Source: Vicugna pacos (taxonomy: Eukaryota; Chordata; Mammalia; Artiodactyla; Camelidae). From it: 64,000 nt of DNA. The position numbers were made by a program, and so were the translations under genes. The notes beneath the pieces are model-generated. The model was not told where the DNA came from and did no database searches. It worked only from the letters and a program-made list of their open reading frames with translations. Positions 10,549-22,500 of the stretch are shown one piece after another; within the stretch, counting starts at the first letter, position 1, and each line of letters begins with the position of its first letter. Where the stretch lies: NCBI RefSeq assembly GCF_048564905.1, contig NC_132995.1, forward strand, positions 62,922,639 through 62,986,638, read 5' to 3'.

Positions 10549-11639
10549 TCCTGCTCCCTTTCCTTCTCTAGGGACTCAGAGAAGCCTGGGCGGAGGCCCT
10601 CCACCCTCTTTGCTTGCTTTTCTCCCAGCCTCTTATAAGGTTTGGGCCCAGTCTTCCCTCACTTCCTCCCTCTCTGTTCCTCTAGGGCAGGAGCAGACCC
10701 TAGGCTGGAATGGATGTACGTGTGACATGGTGATGAGCTCCATCCAGAACTCTGGGGTGGTTCCCACTCACATTTCTAAGGGTGTTCAGGGCTGTGTGTT
10801 TGCATTTCCTTTGAAGGGCCCCAAATGTGATAATTACATACTTGTTAGCCCTGTAAAATAACAAATCTGGAATCTACCCTCTGGAACCAATGGATTTCCT
10901 GCTGAAATGAGTTCAAGGGGTGCCCTGACCAGCATTCCTGGTAAGAGCCGAAGCCCTGCATCACAAGACCACCCACCTGCCCGCATCCCCACATCCCGCG
11001 CAGCTCCTCTGCCCCTCCGCGCTCAGCTCTCCACCTCATGGCTCCCATCCTTTCTGCTGTTATTGTCTTCATGTTTTCTTAATATCTGCCCTCTGGGTAT
11101 GGGTCCTGGGTTCCCACGTAGTGTTGGGAGAATTCTAGGGCCTGGGGCTCCTCCTCTACATCTCCCACTAGCGAATCCAGTGCTTGTAGATGGACTGGGC
11201 GATGCTGGGGACCGATGCCTGTGGAGCCATCCTCCCCTCCCCTTGGAGTTTCCCTTGATTCCTGTGGACTGCTCCACCTTTGTCTGTCTTCCTCCGCCCC
11301 ACCCCAAGCTGCCCAGGCCCCAGCAAGAGTCAACAAATCCAAGTTCCCCAACTTGGCTTCCTCTTTCTCGGCTCTGGGCGGTTCTCTCTGGAATTGCCCT
11401 CTCCCCTTGCCCCCCTCCATACACCCCCAACTCAGCTTTCAGGATGCAACCTGGGAGCGGTCCATGGCCAGCTGCCCCTGCCCAAGGCTGGGACAGGTGC
11501 CGCCTCATGGCCCCCACGGCTTCCTGGGCTCTCCCGCCTCAGCACAACGCGCCCTGCTATATACATGCCTGTTGCTCTGTGTCTCTCCTGCTGGTGTAGA
11601 AAAACCCTGAGAATAAGTGGTTTGTGTCTCTGAGTCCCT

Positions 11640-11712
11640 CCCCATGGTACAGCCCCACTGTCTGGCACATGGCTGGCATTCAATAAGTGCTTGAATGAAT
11701 GAACATATAAAA
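11640..11712 (+). mobile_element. L2/MIR-type 3' tail fragment
   Basis: 'CTGTCTGGCACATGGCTGGC' and 'ATTCAATAAGTGCTTGAATG' followed by AATGAATGAAC is the usual tail of L2-family copies. Confidence 0.55.
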
Positions 11713-12085
11713 TCAATTGATCAAAGTGTGAAAACTGCCAGGAAGTCTAAACCTGCCCCCTTCTGTTTTATACTAAGAAAGAGTTCATCAAAAATTCCTG
11801 CACAAAATGACTTTTCCTGACCCATGCCTGCACTTTCCACAGAACCCATTAACCGTCACCCAAAGGCTGTAAGGCAGACATCAGGGTGAATCAGGCCCTC
11901 AGGACACTGCCACATCCCAGGCAAAGCTCCACCTCTCTGGCCCCTGTTCCAAACCAACCCAACCCTAGGTAGGTGGGTGGAGAGAATAAGCAGAGAAATA
12001 CAGGTGCGGGCGGGGTGGGGGGTCAGGCTCAAGAAACATCGCTGTGAACACTGTCTCATTCATGCCAGAAGAGCTGAACTACAGA

Positions 12086-12150
12086 ATCATTCCTCTCAGT
12101 TTTCTAGGAGAGAAACTGAGGTACAGACAGGTTAAGTCGCTCTCCCAATG
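12086..12150 (-). mobile_element. MIR SINE fragment
   Basis: 'GAGAAACTGAGGTACAGACAGGTTAAG' style text (GAAACTGAGGCACAGAGAGG in the consensus) is the reverse of the MIR core. Confidence 0.65.
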
Positions 12151-12839
12151 AAACGGATGAAATCAATGGAAGAGAAAAAAATAGCCCCCTAACTTCCCAG
12201 AAATTTAACCCCAAAGCATAGACTTCAAGCTGGATTGTCAGAATCATAGCCAAGAATTGTGGGTATCCACAGCACAAAGCTGCTTTTTTCAAACACCCCC
12301 CACCCCTTTCTTTCAAATATCATGGGTGAGGAGGAAGCTCCGGATCTGAAGGTTTATTTACCATTCCTCAGCCTGACCTTCCAGGAAGAATGTCACTAAT
12401 GAGAAACAATCTACTTGGGCTCCCCAACCCAGAATTTTCATAGGGATCAATTTAGGATTTAAGAGTCTAAACAGGACAAGAGTAGTCCTGACTGTCTTGC
12501 CTTCAAAGAAAAAAAAAAAGCAACTGTTCTTCCTGTCTGGAAGGAAGTTTCGTATATGTCAAACAAATATCAGATCTGAGGTTTCATCTTTCCCGTTGTT
12601 CCGACCCCTTTGGACATCCACCGGGAGAGAAAGGAGCACATTTGCCTTCGGGTGGTATAGTGTAGGCTGAGGGAAGCTGGAAAGGAAAGGAAAGCTATAG
12701 TTCAGACTGATGTCTCCCTAATCCAAGAAATGAACTTACAGTTGAGGCTAGAAACCAGAACTCTGCTCTGGAGACCAGATTCCATTCTAATTCATATACA
12801 AACGACTTTTTTTTTCCACTGTGAAGGAGATATTTCCAT

Positions 12840-12960
12840 CCCAGCAAAGTGTACACTCCATGAAGGCAGGGGTCATATCTGACTTGCTCTCTACTGTATT
12901 CGACTACCAGCAACTGTCTGTCACATCGTAGGTCTTCCTACTAAATGAACGAATGAAACA
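12840..12960 (+). mobile_element. L2 LINE 3' end
   Basis: 'GTACACTCCATGAAGGCAGG', 'GGTCATATCTGAC' and 'AAATGAACGAATGAAAC' reproduce the L2 3' terminus. Confidence 0.7.
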
Positions 12961-13489
12961 ATCAGCCAGTGTAAAACGGTTGCAGAGAAACAGCCAGTAA
13001 GTATCATTTCCATTTTAAAAGTAATTTTTCTCAGCAGGTGGAAAGTTTTTGGGTTTTTTTTTTTTTCATGATGGGACCTAGGATTATCTGGATCATTCTA
13101 TCGGTCCATCTTACTGAGTCTCTGGACACAACATCAGTGACAAAACGCTTTTGTAATTCAACTGGTTATTAAACAGCACCAACTCACGTATCCTCTTAAA
13201 ACTCTGCCCCACATCTGGGGGTCATTAAACCTCTCAGGTGTTAAGACGCTCTGTTTCATTTGGTCTCGGCTTAGCAGAAACCACCCTCCACCACAGCTGG
13301 GCGTGGCGAGTCTTGGTAAACTGTCACTTGATGATCAGAAAGGCCGTGGTTCAGCTCCACCTAGGACCAACTGTGTCCCCATCCACTCTGGCCTCAATTT
13401 CCCTCTCAGGAAGAAATTCTGACCTTCCTCTGGGAGAAGAAGGAGGTGCACCAAATGATCTCAGCTTTGTTATGTGACAGAGACTGTCA

Positions 13490-13735
13490 GTGTAGGGTGG
13501 GAGACCATTAATCTGAGCATAAGTTTTGGTTCTGCCACTAAGTGGCTATATTCACCTTGGACAAACAGCTTCCTTCTGGGGCCTCAATCTCTCTCTGTAA
13601 AAATGGGGGTAATCATTGTGCATCCTTCCTGGGATGGTTGTGAGGATTAAGTAAATTAACATATAGAGAATACATTAGATGGTGCCTGGCATACTGTAAG
13701 TACTATGTCTTAGCTATTATTTTTATTTGTAAAAT
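13490..13735 (+). mobile_element. MIR SINE, near complete
   Basis: Head 'GTTTTGGTTCTGCCACTAAG', core 'CTGTAAAAATGGGGGTAATC', and tail 'GTTGTGAGGATTAAGTAAAT' then 'GGTGCCTGGCATACTGTAAG' occur in order over about 240 bases. Confidence 0.85.
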
Positions 13736-14254
13736 TAGGGCCTCTGTGATTCTCTCAGCCCTCTTAAGAAAGAAAACTTAGTAACTTTTAGGTTTCATTT
13801 TTGGTTTTTTCTATGCACCTGCCCCATAAAACTGCCCAGACCTTATATGGATAAAGATAAGAGTTTGCACTAGCAAGAATGGCTCTTCTAAGTACCCTGT
13901 TTTGCATGGTCCTGGTAGAAAACCCTCTCAGAGGGGCAACCCAATCTACCTACTCAACTGAAATGTAATCTGTGGTTTCCTGCTGCCTCAGCTCAGTTGG
14001 CAACACCATCTCGGCATGGAAATTAATTCTGTTCAAAGAGTGGGAGAATGGCAGGAGGGCCTTCTGGGCTTGAGAAGGGGTGTGGGTCCCTAAGTCTCTC
14101 TGCTCAGCCCCAAATTCTGGGCCATTCAGTCTGGGGACAGGAGCCTTCCACCAATTCAGTGATGTAACCCAGAAATCTGGGCTGCAGTTTCTGGATCTCT
14201 TAATGATAATAATAATCTCTTAAGTAAACACAGTTCATCACATCCATCAAAACA

Positions 14255-14365
14255 AGTGCTTGTCCAATATCCCTCATCCATGTGTGTGGCCCATTTTTAT
14301 GATGAGTAAATTGAGGCTCAGAAAGGTTATCACCTGAGGCAAAACACTTGGCATTCAAGCTAGGC
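14255..14365 (-). mobile_element. MIR SINE fragment
   Basis: 'GATGAGTAAATTGAGGCTCAG' followed by 'AAAGGTTATCACCTGAGGC' is the reverse complement of the MIR core. Confidence 0.65.
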
Positions 14366-15579
14366 TGCTTTGTTTAAATAGTTGATGATGTTTTTCCTGT
14401 GTCATACTTCCACCTTCCATAATAAGCTGCTTGATTACTTTGTGGAACAGAAGAGGGATCCTGAACTGACATAACATACGCCTAAAAAAGTCAACGATAT
14501 CACAGCCCTAACCCAATAACTATTTTTTTAAATTGAAGTATAGTGGATTTACTAACACAATAATTATTGAAAAATCCTATCAATGGGCAAAAGTGAAACC
14601 ACTGCAAGTTGGTTTCACAGAGCTGGGATCCACTGGATCCAAGAGAATGGATCCCCCTGGTGAGTCCACAGAGGAAGCTTGATTCCAAGCTAAGCCTCCC
14701 TCTTGGCTGGAAATAGCAGCCCCAGGTGCTGCCATCTCACTGTGCCAGTCTGCAGCCTGTGATTAGGGGCCCTAATGGCCATAATGCCTCCAATGTGGTG
14801 TTTAAACCAATAAGGCTTCAGAGAAGTTACGGTATGTTTAATAATGGCTTAATGACTACTTGTGAGATGCAAGGCTTCTGGTTCCTGTTTGGCCTTGATT
14901 TACAGCCCAGCTCTGGCTGAGGACAGCCAAGAAACCCCCCTCTAAGCCCCCAGCGGAAGAGGGAGGTGTTCACACCAGGCCTCTTGGATTCCTTTAAAAA
15001 TTGAGAATTCAAATGAAATACAAATGATGACTTCCCACCCCTCTCGCTAGTCTCTGAAAGCACTGAAAATACAATCGGTGTAACCCAGACCTAGAGGTCC
15101 CTCAATCCACAGAAGTGAGCAGGGTCCTAGGGCCCTCGGGTATTTCTGCAGCTTCCCAGTAGGGTGGAGGGTGTTTCACTTGTCAGAAATTCTAAGCTAC
15201 TGCCCTAGTCCCATGCTTCCTTTTGGCTAGGGAGACCCAACACTTAGGAGATATGGTTCCACCTTCATCTTCCTCCAAAATGGCAGGCCAGGGGCAATAA
15301 AGCCCTGAGGTCTGAGCTGCAGACAGACTCTCTCCAGTGGGTCTCCAGGAACTTCATGCTCATTTGCCACTAAAAGGCATTCACTCCATGCCTGCTGTTC
15401 AAACACAAAACCCTCTAGGTACTCTCCCACCTGCTTCAGTGGTAACCTCTGCTGGACTCTGTTCAGTCCTGAACTGCCCCTGCGAGACCCCTGTCTTCTC
15501 TGGCCCTGCCTCTGCTTCTGAAACCCACCAGGAATATATAGAAAGACTCTGAGGATTGACTGTGTCCAACCTCCGCAGT

Positions 15580-15665
15580 CACATGAGGACACTAAGTGGC
15601 TAGTTCAAGGTCCCACAGCTACTTAATGAGAGTGCCCACCTCCCCAGCCCCCAGATTAGAGCTGC
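15580..15665 (-). mobile_element. MIR SINE fragment
   Basis: 'GAGGACACTAAGTGGCTAG', 'TTCAAGGTCCCACAGCTAC' and 'TTAATGAGAGTG' match the reversed MIR core with its conserved CACAGCTA word. Confidence 0.6.
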
Positions 15666-16059
15666 TTCCACACAACACTCCCAATGACGCCTCTCCCGGT
15701 GAGAAACAGAGATTTCCAACGGGGGTGTTTTTGCTGGAGGCAACGTTCTTCCTACTCCCAGCAAAGAGTTAGGTAAAATCCCAGCCCGGCCCCTACCTGC
15801 TCCCTGGCCACCATCCCAGGCAATGTCTAGAGACCAGGCCTAAAAGTACTTGTTGCGAGTGGAGGGGGACTCTACCCCCGAACAGCCTCCCGCATCCAGA
15901 AGCAAGAGCCTCTAGCTATCAGGGCTAAGGGTGCAACTCTAAACAAGGGACTCACCAAGATGGATAGACAAAAGGGACCCTGCCCTCCAGAGGGGGTGGC
16001 TCCCTCCCCCTCTTCTCGAACTTCCTCTGATACGGGGACTGGAGTGAATCAGGGGGCTC

Positions 16060-16289
16060 CCGGGATCCGAGGGGTTAACCTGCGCGGGCCGCACGTGACG
16101 TGGATGGTTCCAGCATTAAGTCAGAGCGAGGCCCCTTCCCCGTCCCCCGCCCCCCACCCCCCGCGGCGCGCGCCGCTCCCGGGGGCTCCGCGCCCCCGCG
16201 CCCAGGTCCCTCCCCCTTGGCGGGCGCTCACAGGCCGCGCGGGCAGCGCGAGCCCCGGAACCCCGGCGGCCTGTGCGCCCCGAGCCGGC
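16060..16289 (+). promoter_or_regulatory. ALX3: ALX3 promoter / 5' leader region (CpG island)
   Basis: GC-rich, CpG-dense sequence directly before the ALX3 start codon. It holds an E-box joined to a CRE-like word (CACGTGACGT at 16092-16101) and four long C runs at 16138-16162 that make a minus-strand G-quadruplex motif. No TATA box is evident, which is usual for CpG-island promoters. The transcription start cannot be placed exactly from sequence. The island continues through exon 1 and, less strictly, into intron 1 as far as about 19.1 kb. Confidence 0.7.
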
Positions 16290-16566
16290 ATGGACCCCGA
16301 GCGCTGCGCGCCTTTCGGCGTGGGGCCCGGGCCTGGCCCCTACGCGGCCGCCGGGGACGAGCCTCCGGGCCCACAGGGAACCCCCTCCTCCGTGCCTCAC
16401 CTGCACCCCGCGCCGCCCCGCGGCCCGCGGCTGACCCGCTTTCCGGCCTGCGGACCCCTAGAGCCCTACCTCCCGGAGCCGGCCAAGCCGCCCGCCAAGT
16501 ACCTGCAGGACCTCGGACCGGGCCCGGCGCTCAACGGCGGCCACTTTTACGAGGGACCCGCGGAAG
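16290..16566 (+). CDS. ALX3: ALX3 coding exon 1
   Basis: Residues 1-92 plus the first base of codon 93. Starts at ATG in CCGGCATGG and ends GCGGAAG before gtaacg. It encodes the proline/glycine-rich N-terminus, including [15 protein letters not shown] and the invariant-looking [17 protein letters not shown]. Confidence 0.95.
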
Positions 16567-19500
16567 GTAACGCGCGGCGCGGGGCGTAGCGCGCAGCCTC
16601 GACCCACTCTCCCACTTCCTTCCCCGGGCCCGCCGGGGCCTCCTCGCTCCCCTCTCCCGCTTGCCTATTTCTTAACTTTTTACTCCTCTCGCCCCTCGCC
16701 ACGGCTCCCTCTGAAGCCAGACCAGCGCTGGTCCCGCGCGAAAGCCAGCGCGGTGCGGGTGTCAGAGCCATCCGTGCCTCTGGCGGCCTGGAACGGGAGG
16801 CGGGAGGTCGAGAGAGAGGGTGGAGCGGCGACTGCCCGGGGCCCAGTCGGGCCCGAAAGCGGCTGGAACCGGGAAGGAGACATCGTGCTTGGCCAGAGTT
16901 GGGCTGGAACTGCCACCGACACAGAAGCCCAGACCCGGCCCAGGGCCTGGGAGCCACACTGAACTCTCGGCCCCGATGCGGGGAGAGAAGCGCGGCTTTT
17001 GTGTCTGGCGCCCGCTGAGGGCCCCGAGGCGGGCCCCGACCTTTACTAGCCAAGCTGGACTCAGCCGAGGGCTGCGGCCTGCCCTCCCCCGGGAAAGGCG
17101 CTACTGCCTGCGCCTTAGGCGCTCGAGGCAATGGCTGCGGCTGGTCCTGCAGTGCCGGGGCCATTCTCAATACGGAATAACTGTTTCCTTATTTCCCAGA
17201 CTAACCTGGCCTCCCCGTCGTTACGGACGGCGATGGCCACTCTTCTTGCGGTCTTGGTTTCCTCTCACTGGATTGTCACCGCGGGGGCCGTCGGGAGCGG
17301 GCCTAAACACTGGGCACCGCCGGCTTCTGGGCCGGTGCCCTAATCGTTAAGGCCAGTTGGACGGCGCAGTTTCCAAGAACGCGCCTGAATGCAAGGACCT
17401 GGCGTGCGGGTCCGCAGCCCGCTGCATCCGCTGACCCGTGGAAGTGTCCGCGCTCGCGCCCGCCGCATCTCTGCTGCTGCCACATCCCTCGGTTTAGGCC
17501 CAGAGCCTGATCCTCCGAGATCGGCCCCAACCCTCCTCCGCCCCGCTGGCGCCTCGCGGGCCTCCACGGAGTGGCCAGGCAGCTCGGGCCTTCGCCTAGT
17601 CGGGGCGGTGGGAATGTGTAGGGGAGGTATGTGGGGGTCAGCGAGGAAATGAGCGAGTCCGCGGAGCTTCGTGTCTGTGCCCTTTGAAAAAGGTTCTCCT
17701 GATAAAAACCACAGTTGGGACTTAATGAGAAGCAGTTGGTCTGGCTCCTCTGATCCCAGCCAGACGGCGGCGAACGCGCAGCGCCCTGAGCACCGCCGAG
17801 AACAGGTACTCAGCCTTGCTCGGCGCGCAGCGTCGGGCACGACCCACCTCGCGGGTCTCAGTCCCTGCTGGGAGCGACAGGCCGCCGGGACACTGAAAGC
17901 CGGACCTGCTCCGGCACCGCGCAGACTGCGGAGAGCGCTGAAACAGAACGAGCGGCGGGAGGAACCTGGCGACGGCAAGGGTGACAACAACGAAATGCAT
18001 AGAAAGAAAATCAGAGTGTAAACAACCAAAAAGAGGAAAAGGAAATTGAACAAAACAACGGAGGAGAAAGGCAAGAAGAGGAGGTAAAAGGCAATCGGCG
18101 AGCTGGATAGAACGGAAAGGAATAAATGAAGAACGAAAGAAAAAAAAAGTGGAGGATCGAACGAAGCGGGTAAATGGAGGAGGGAACGGACGAAAAGAGG
18201 AGCAGCAGACAAAAGGAAAGAAAAAAGGGACATCCAAAAAGAGTAGAAAATAATAAAATGGAACAACCGGGAGAAAGAAATTAATGATTCAAACAGACCA
18301 AACGAAAAGAAGGCTCGGCGGGTGCGAGCGGAGCCTGCGTAGAGACCCCAGCCGCCGCTGGCCTCCCGGGTGCCCTGGCCGGAACTCGGCGGGCGGGCGA
18401 GGGGCCTGTGTCCCTGCGGCGCGGCCGGGCTGCTAGGGAGGGCCGGCTCCGGGGACTCGGGCTGCCCAGTCTGCTTGGTGGGTAATGTTGGTCAAAGGGG
18501 TATTCCGCCTTATTTCCCGGCTTCTAAAATAACGAGCTCTGAGCGTTTCCAGTTCAGACCAGTGAGCGCGCAGCTGCTCCCCAGCTGCGGCGCGATCTTT
18601 CCGAGGCTGGGCAATTGCGCGTTTGAGAGCTTGGCGCACCGCGCTCTTCTCGAGCCCTTTACGGCCGCCCTTTGCAGAGAGCGCCAGCTCTGGTTTGGAT
18701 CCCGGTCGCGTCCTGGAGATGCCAGCCACCCTCTCGCCCTCTGCGCGTGGCTGCTCAGAGGGCGGGAGAAGTGTTTGGCCGTTCCTTCCTGCTTTGCCGG
18801 GGGCCGTCCAGTCTGTCCCCTAGCTTGGCTACTTGATCTCGAGGGCGCCCGCCGCTGGAGCCCTAAAACGAATAACCTGGCGGGCCGCGCTCCCCGGTGC
18901 CGCTGCGGACTTAGAGGAGAGTCCCAAGTCGTCAGTCCCTTCTGAGGCCTCTAGACCAAAGCTGGGAACCTCTAGGAAGAGAGCACCAAGGCCCCGCTGG
19001 GGTTTACAAGGGAAGCGTATGCCCACACCAGCTCTGGCGCTTTGCGGAAGCCCAGGCCTCAGCGAGCGCGGGTCGCTTGGGAAAGGGCGTGCGTGGAGCA
19101 AGGCTGCTGCGAAAGCTGAAAGCCAGATGGCTGGTCCTGCGACGTCAATGGACACCATTCATGGGGGACAATGGGGCTCCCAGTTGGCCGCGGAGTGGTG
19201 CCGCTTTGGGGCCGCCACCGCTGAAGGCCCTGGCAGCCCGGGTGTAAGGAAGTGCACCGGGCCTGGGAGTGGAGTCAGGGACAGATTTCCGCTGATGCTT
19301 GTCCTGACTCCTGTCTTTGAGTCCTGACAGACTGCTGCTGTGGTTCTGCATTTGTCCAGGCCGTGGATACCCCAGTGCTGAGCTCCAGGCTTCCAATTTC
19401 CAACGTGAGCACTACCCCGTTAATGACCCAGTGTCCCCACCAGGTGCAAGTGACTCCCATACACAGCCTGTGCACGCCTGAAACACGCTCCGGGCCTTGC

Positions 19501-22500
19501 AGTGCAGCCTCTCCCTGACAAGCATAGATTCAAACTGCCAGCTTCTGTTCCTGCTCTGCCTTTCTTTGATTGCTGCCCTCCATTTATCCCACCTCCATCT
19601 CTTTTCTCTTCTGGGCCTTGCTCCTCAAGAGGCTGCTTGTTCAATGAGGCATGCCCCTGTCCCCCTAGAGGGGGAATGCTGCCCTCACGTTGGAGTCCAG
19701 GCAGATGGAGGTTGTTTCAGGGCAATGGCAATGAAGAGGGGAGAAGTTCTGTGATCCCTGGAGAGGGCTGTAGAATGTGCAGGCACAGGCGGTCAGCAGG
19801 GGCTGGGAGGCTTGGCCCTTTTGGGGATGGCTATTCCGAGAAGTCCTGCTCCACTGTCATCCCTTACCCTGGTAGCTAGGTGGCTTAAGGTCAGGAAGGC
19901 AAGTCCCAGAGCCCCAAAACTGGTCACTTACTCTGGGCAGAGATGGAGGGCCCAAGAGGCAGATAAGCAAACCCAGAGCTTTGGAAAGCCTATTGTGGTG
20001 ATGTCCGTGCCCCTCTGACCCCCATCCCTGAGCCACCCTTGCTTGCTTCTGCCTAGAGCCCTGCAGGCTCTCCCTCTGAATTCAAGATACCAAGACCCCT
20101 CCCTCTCAGGCCTGCTATGTGTGCAGTGTCTCCTTCTAGTCTCCCCGGCCTTCTGACCATTTAAAATTATTTGGTTCAACTTCCAATCAGTCTTCCTTAC
20201 TCAGGTCCTACCAGAGGAAACTACCCCTAGGACGGAAATGTGTTACCCAGGAATAGAAGTCAGGGACTGACGCATTTTCTTCCCCATGCTCCACCTGAGT
20301 TATGAAAGAAGCCTGGAGTCTGGGCTGTCACTATGCACCGGTCTGAGGGCAGGCACTGCCTGACTCTCCCCGACTTCCAGGACACACTCAGGAAGCCGAG
20401 CTTATTTCACAGCCTGGGTGGTCCTGGGAGGTCACCAACCATCTTCCAACTGAGGGGAACCTTGCCTGACTTGTCCACCACAATGCAGGCAGGGACTCAT
20501 CAGACCCAGAACCCCAGAGCCCATCTCTCCAGTCCTGTCCTCCCCACCACCGGCCACAGCTGTGATCCCAACACCGAGTCCTGAGAAAGAAACTGCCTCT
20601 TGGTGCCAGCTCACTGGGCCTCCTGGGGGCCAGGCCCCCGCCGGGGATGGGCCTGGGGCCAGGGAAGGGGCTGTGTGAGTCAGTGGCCCGTCTTTGTGGC
20701 GTCGCTCCTGCCATCCCAGGGGACCGTTGAGAAGAGATTTCATGGCTACGCTGCTGGGGGTCCTCGCCAGAGGGAGAGGGAGGGGTGATCAGGGTGACCT
20801 ATTTTTCACCATGCCCCAGTCATGGCGGGCTCCACCTAGCTTCCTGAGTGAGAGCTAGCACGTCAGAGCAGGGCTGCTTGCTAATTGTGGGCACTGAGAG
20901 AGCCGTCATAAACTCCCGGGAAGGGAGGGGGTAGACAATGACGAGGATGATGGGCTATGGGGCTGTGCCCTGTTTCCACACTGTCCCCCATCTCTCCTTC
21001 TCCGAGCACAGTCTGTCTCCTGTCCTCTACTCTACATTTTCATAGGAATTTGATAATCCCTCTTGAAGCTTCTTTGCCCCATCTTGCCCCTCATTTGACA
21101 TTGTCCTGAAACTTGGGGTTCAGAGAATAAGGCATAGCCAGATCAGCCATATGTGGTCTGAACATCCCTGTCCCTTGTCCAGTCCTGGAGCAGAGGCATG
21201 GGAACCAGGACCTGCAGAGTCAGGGACAAGGAGGCACTTCCTGGCAGAGGCAGGGAGTGTCAACCACGCCATCCCCATCCCTTCTTCCTACCCCCGTGCT
21301 AGGCCCTGCCATGCACCGATCCTGGCACCTCCACACCCTGTGGGACACGCCACCACAGAGCGCTTCCCAGAAATGAACCCCCCTCCGGCCCCAGCAGATC
21401 CACCCAGACCACAGAGCACAGCCTTCCCCAGGGCCCCCTCCCCAGCTGGAGGCTCCGCAGGCAGGCCTCCAAATGCCAGGCTCCCTTGGAGGGTGGCTGC
21501 TTGGAGGAAAAAGGAAGGGGGAGGCGGGGACTGGAGCGTCAACGTTCTTCCCCCTCCCTCTATTCCACCCACAAAACCCCCTGGTTCGGTTTCCATCCTC
21601 CTTTTTGTGTTTTCCATTGCAGCTGAGGAGAAGGCCTCCAAAGCTGCCAGCTTCCCCCAGCTGCCCTTGGACTGCCGAGGGGACCCCAGAGACAGGCCCT
21701 CTAACGTGCCAAGCTCCCCAGGCCCCTGCCTGGCCAGCCTACGTGCCCCTCTGTCCCCGGGACTCCCTGACTCCATGGAGTTGGCCAAGAACAAGAGCAA
21801 GAAGCGCCGTAATCGTACGACCTTCAGCACATTCCAGCTGGAGGAGCTGGAGAAAGTCTTCCAGAAAACCCACTACCCTGATGTGTATGCCCGGGAGCAG
21901 CTGGCTCTGCGCACGGACCTAACCGAGGCCCGGGTACAGGTGAGGGCACCCCGGCCACAGGGTTCTCTGGCTGACTCGACCATCCAGACTGAGACAGGCC
22001 ATGGGAAGGCTGGGAGAGGTGGACGCTGGCACCACACAGAGCTGTCTTTCCCAGTGCCTGCCCCCGCTGGCCCTCCTGGGCTCCCCTCCACGCCTGGCTC
22101 TGCTGCAGCCACAGGCTTGCAGCCCAAGTTGAGGCTTCTGCATGGGAGGGGGGTGACAGCCTCCTGGAGTCAAAAGACCTGTGTGAGAGTCCTAACTCTG
22201 CCACTTACTAGCTGACAGGTGACTTGGCTCAGTCTTGGCTTCCCAATTTAGGAAAAGAGAATGATAGTAATACCTACATAAGGAGTATCTTTGAGAATCA
22301 CAGATGTGACAGCATTTTGGAAGCAGTGAAAAGCTAAACACATATCAGGGCTGCTCCAGAGGTAGCTACTAGAAATTGGGAGAGTCCCTGTCAGGGGTCT
22401 CAGGATCAGTGATGCTTAAAGCCACCCTGAGCCAGTGACCGTGGCTCGGAGAGTCTGGTCAGGAGCCCGTGCCCATGACAAACGCTCCCCAACAGAGATC

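Larger units (their letters stand above)
10549..16050. other. Intergenic DNA upstream of ALX3
   Basis: Mostly single-copy DNA with scattered MIR and L2 relics (listed separately). Overlapping open frames of up to 230 residues at 10.9-11.7 kb lie on both strands in GC-rich DNA and match no known protein. A short L1-like T-rich piece lies at about 14520-14570. No exon was recognised. Confidence 0.5.

Noticed and set aside
10907-11633. 230-residue frame and overlapping frames on both strands
   Set aside because: Proline/serine-rich, overlapped by frames on the other strand, no domain and no splice logic seen.
1-16000. UBL4B, the expected neighbour upstream of ALX3
   Set aside because: I looked for its ubiquitin-like start and intronless frame on both strands and found nothing similar. 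It probably lies beyond the left edge.
17340-18266. 308-residue minus-strand open frame, the longest single minus-strand frame in the window
   Set aside because: It is the antisense of the ALX3 intron 1 polypurine tract plus CpG-rich DNA. The 'protein' is a run of F/L/S/R with no family likeness.
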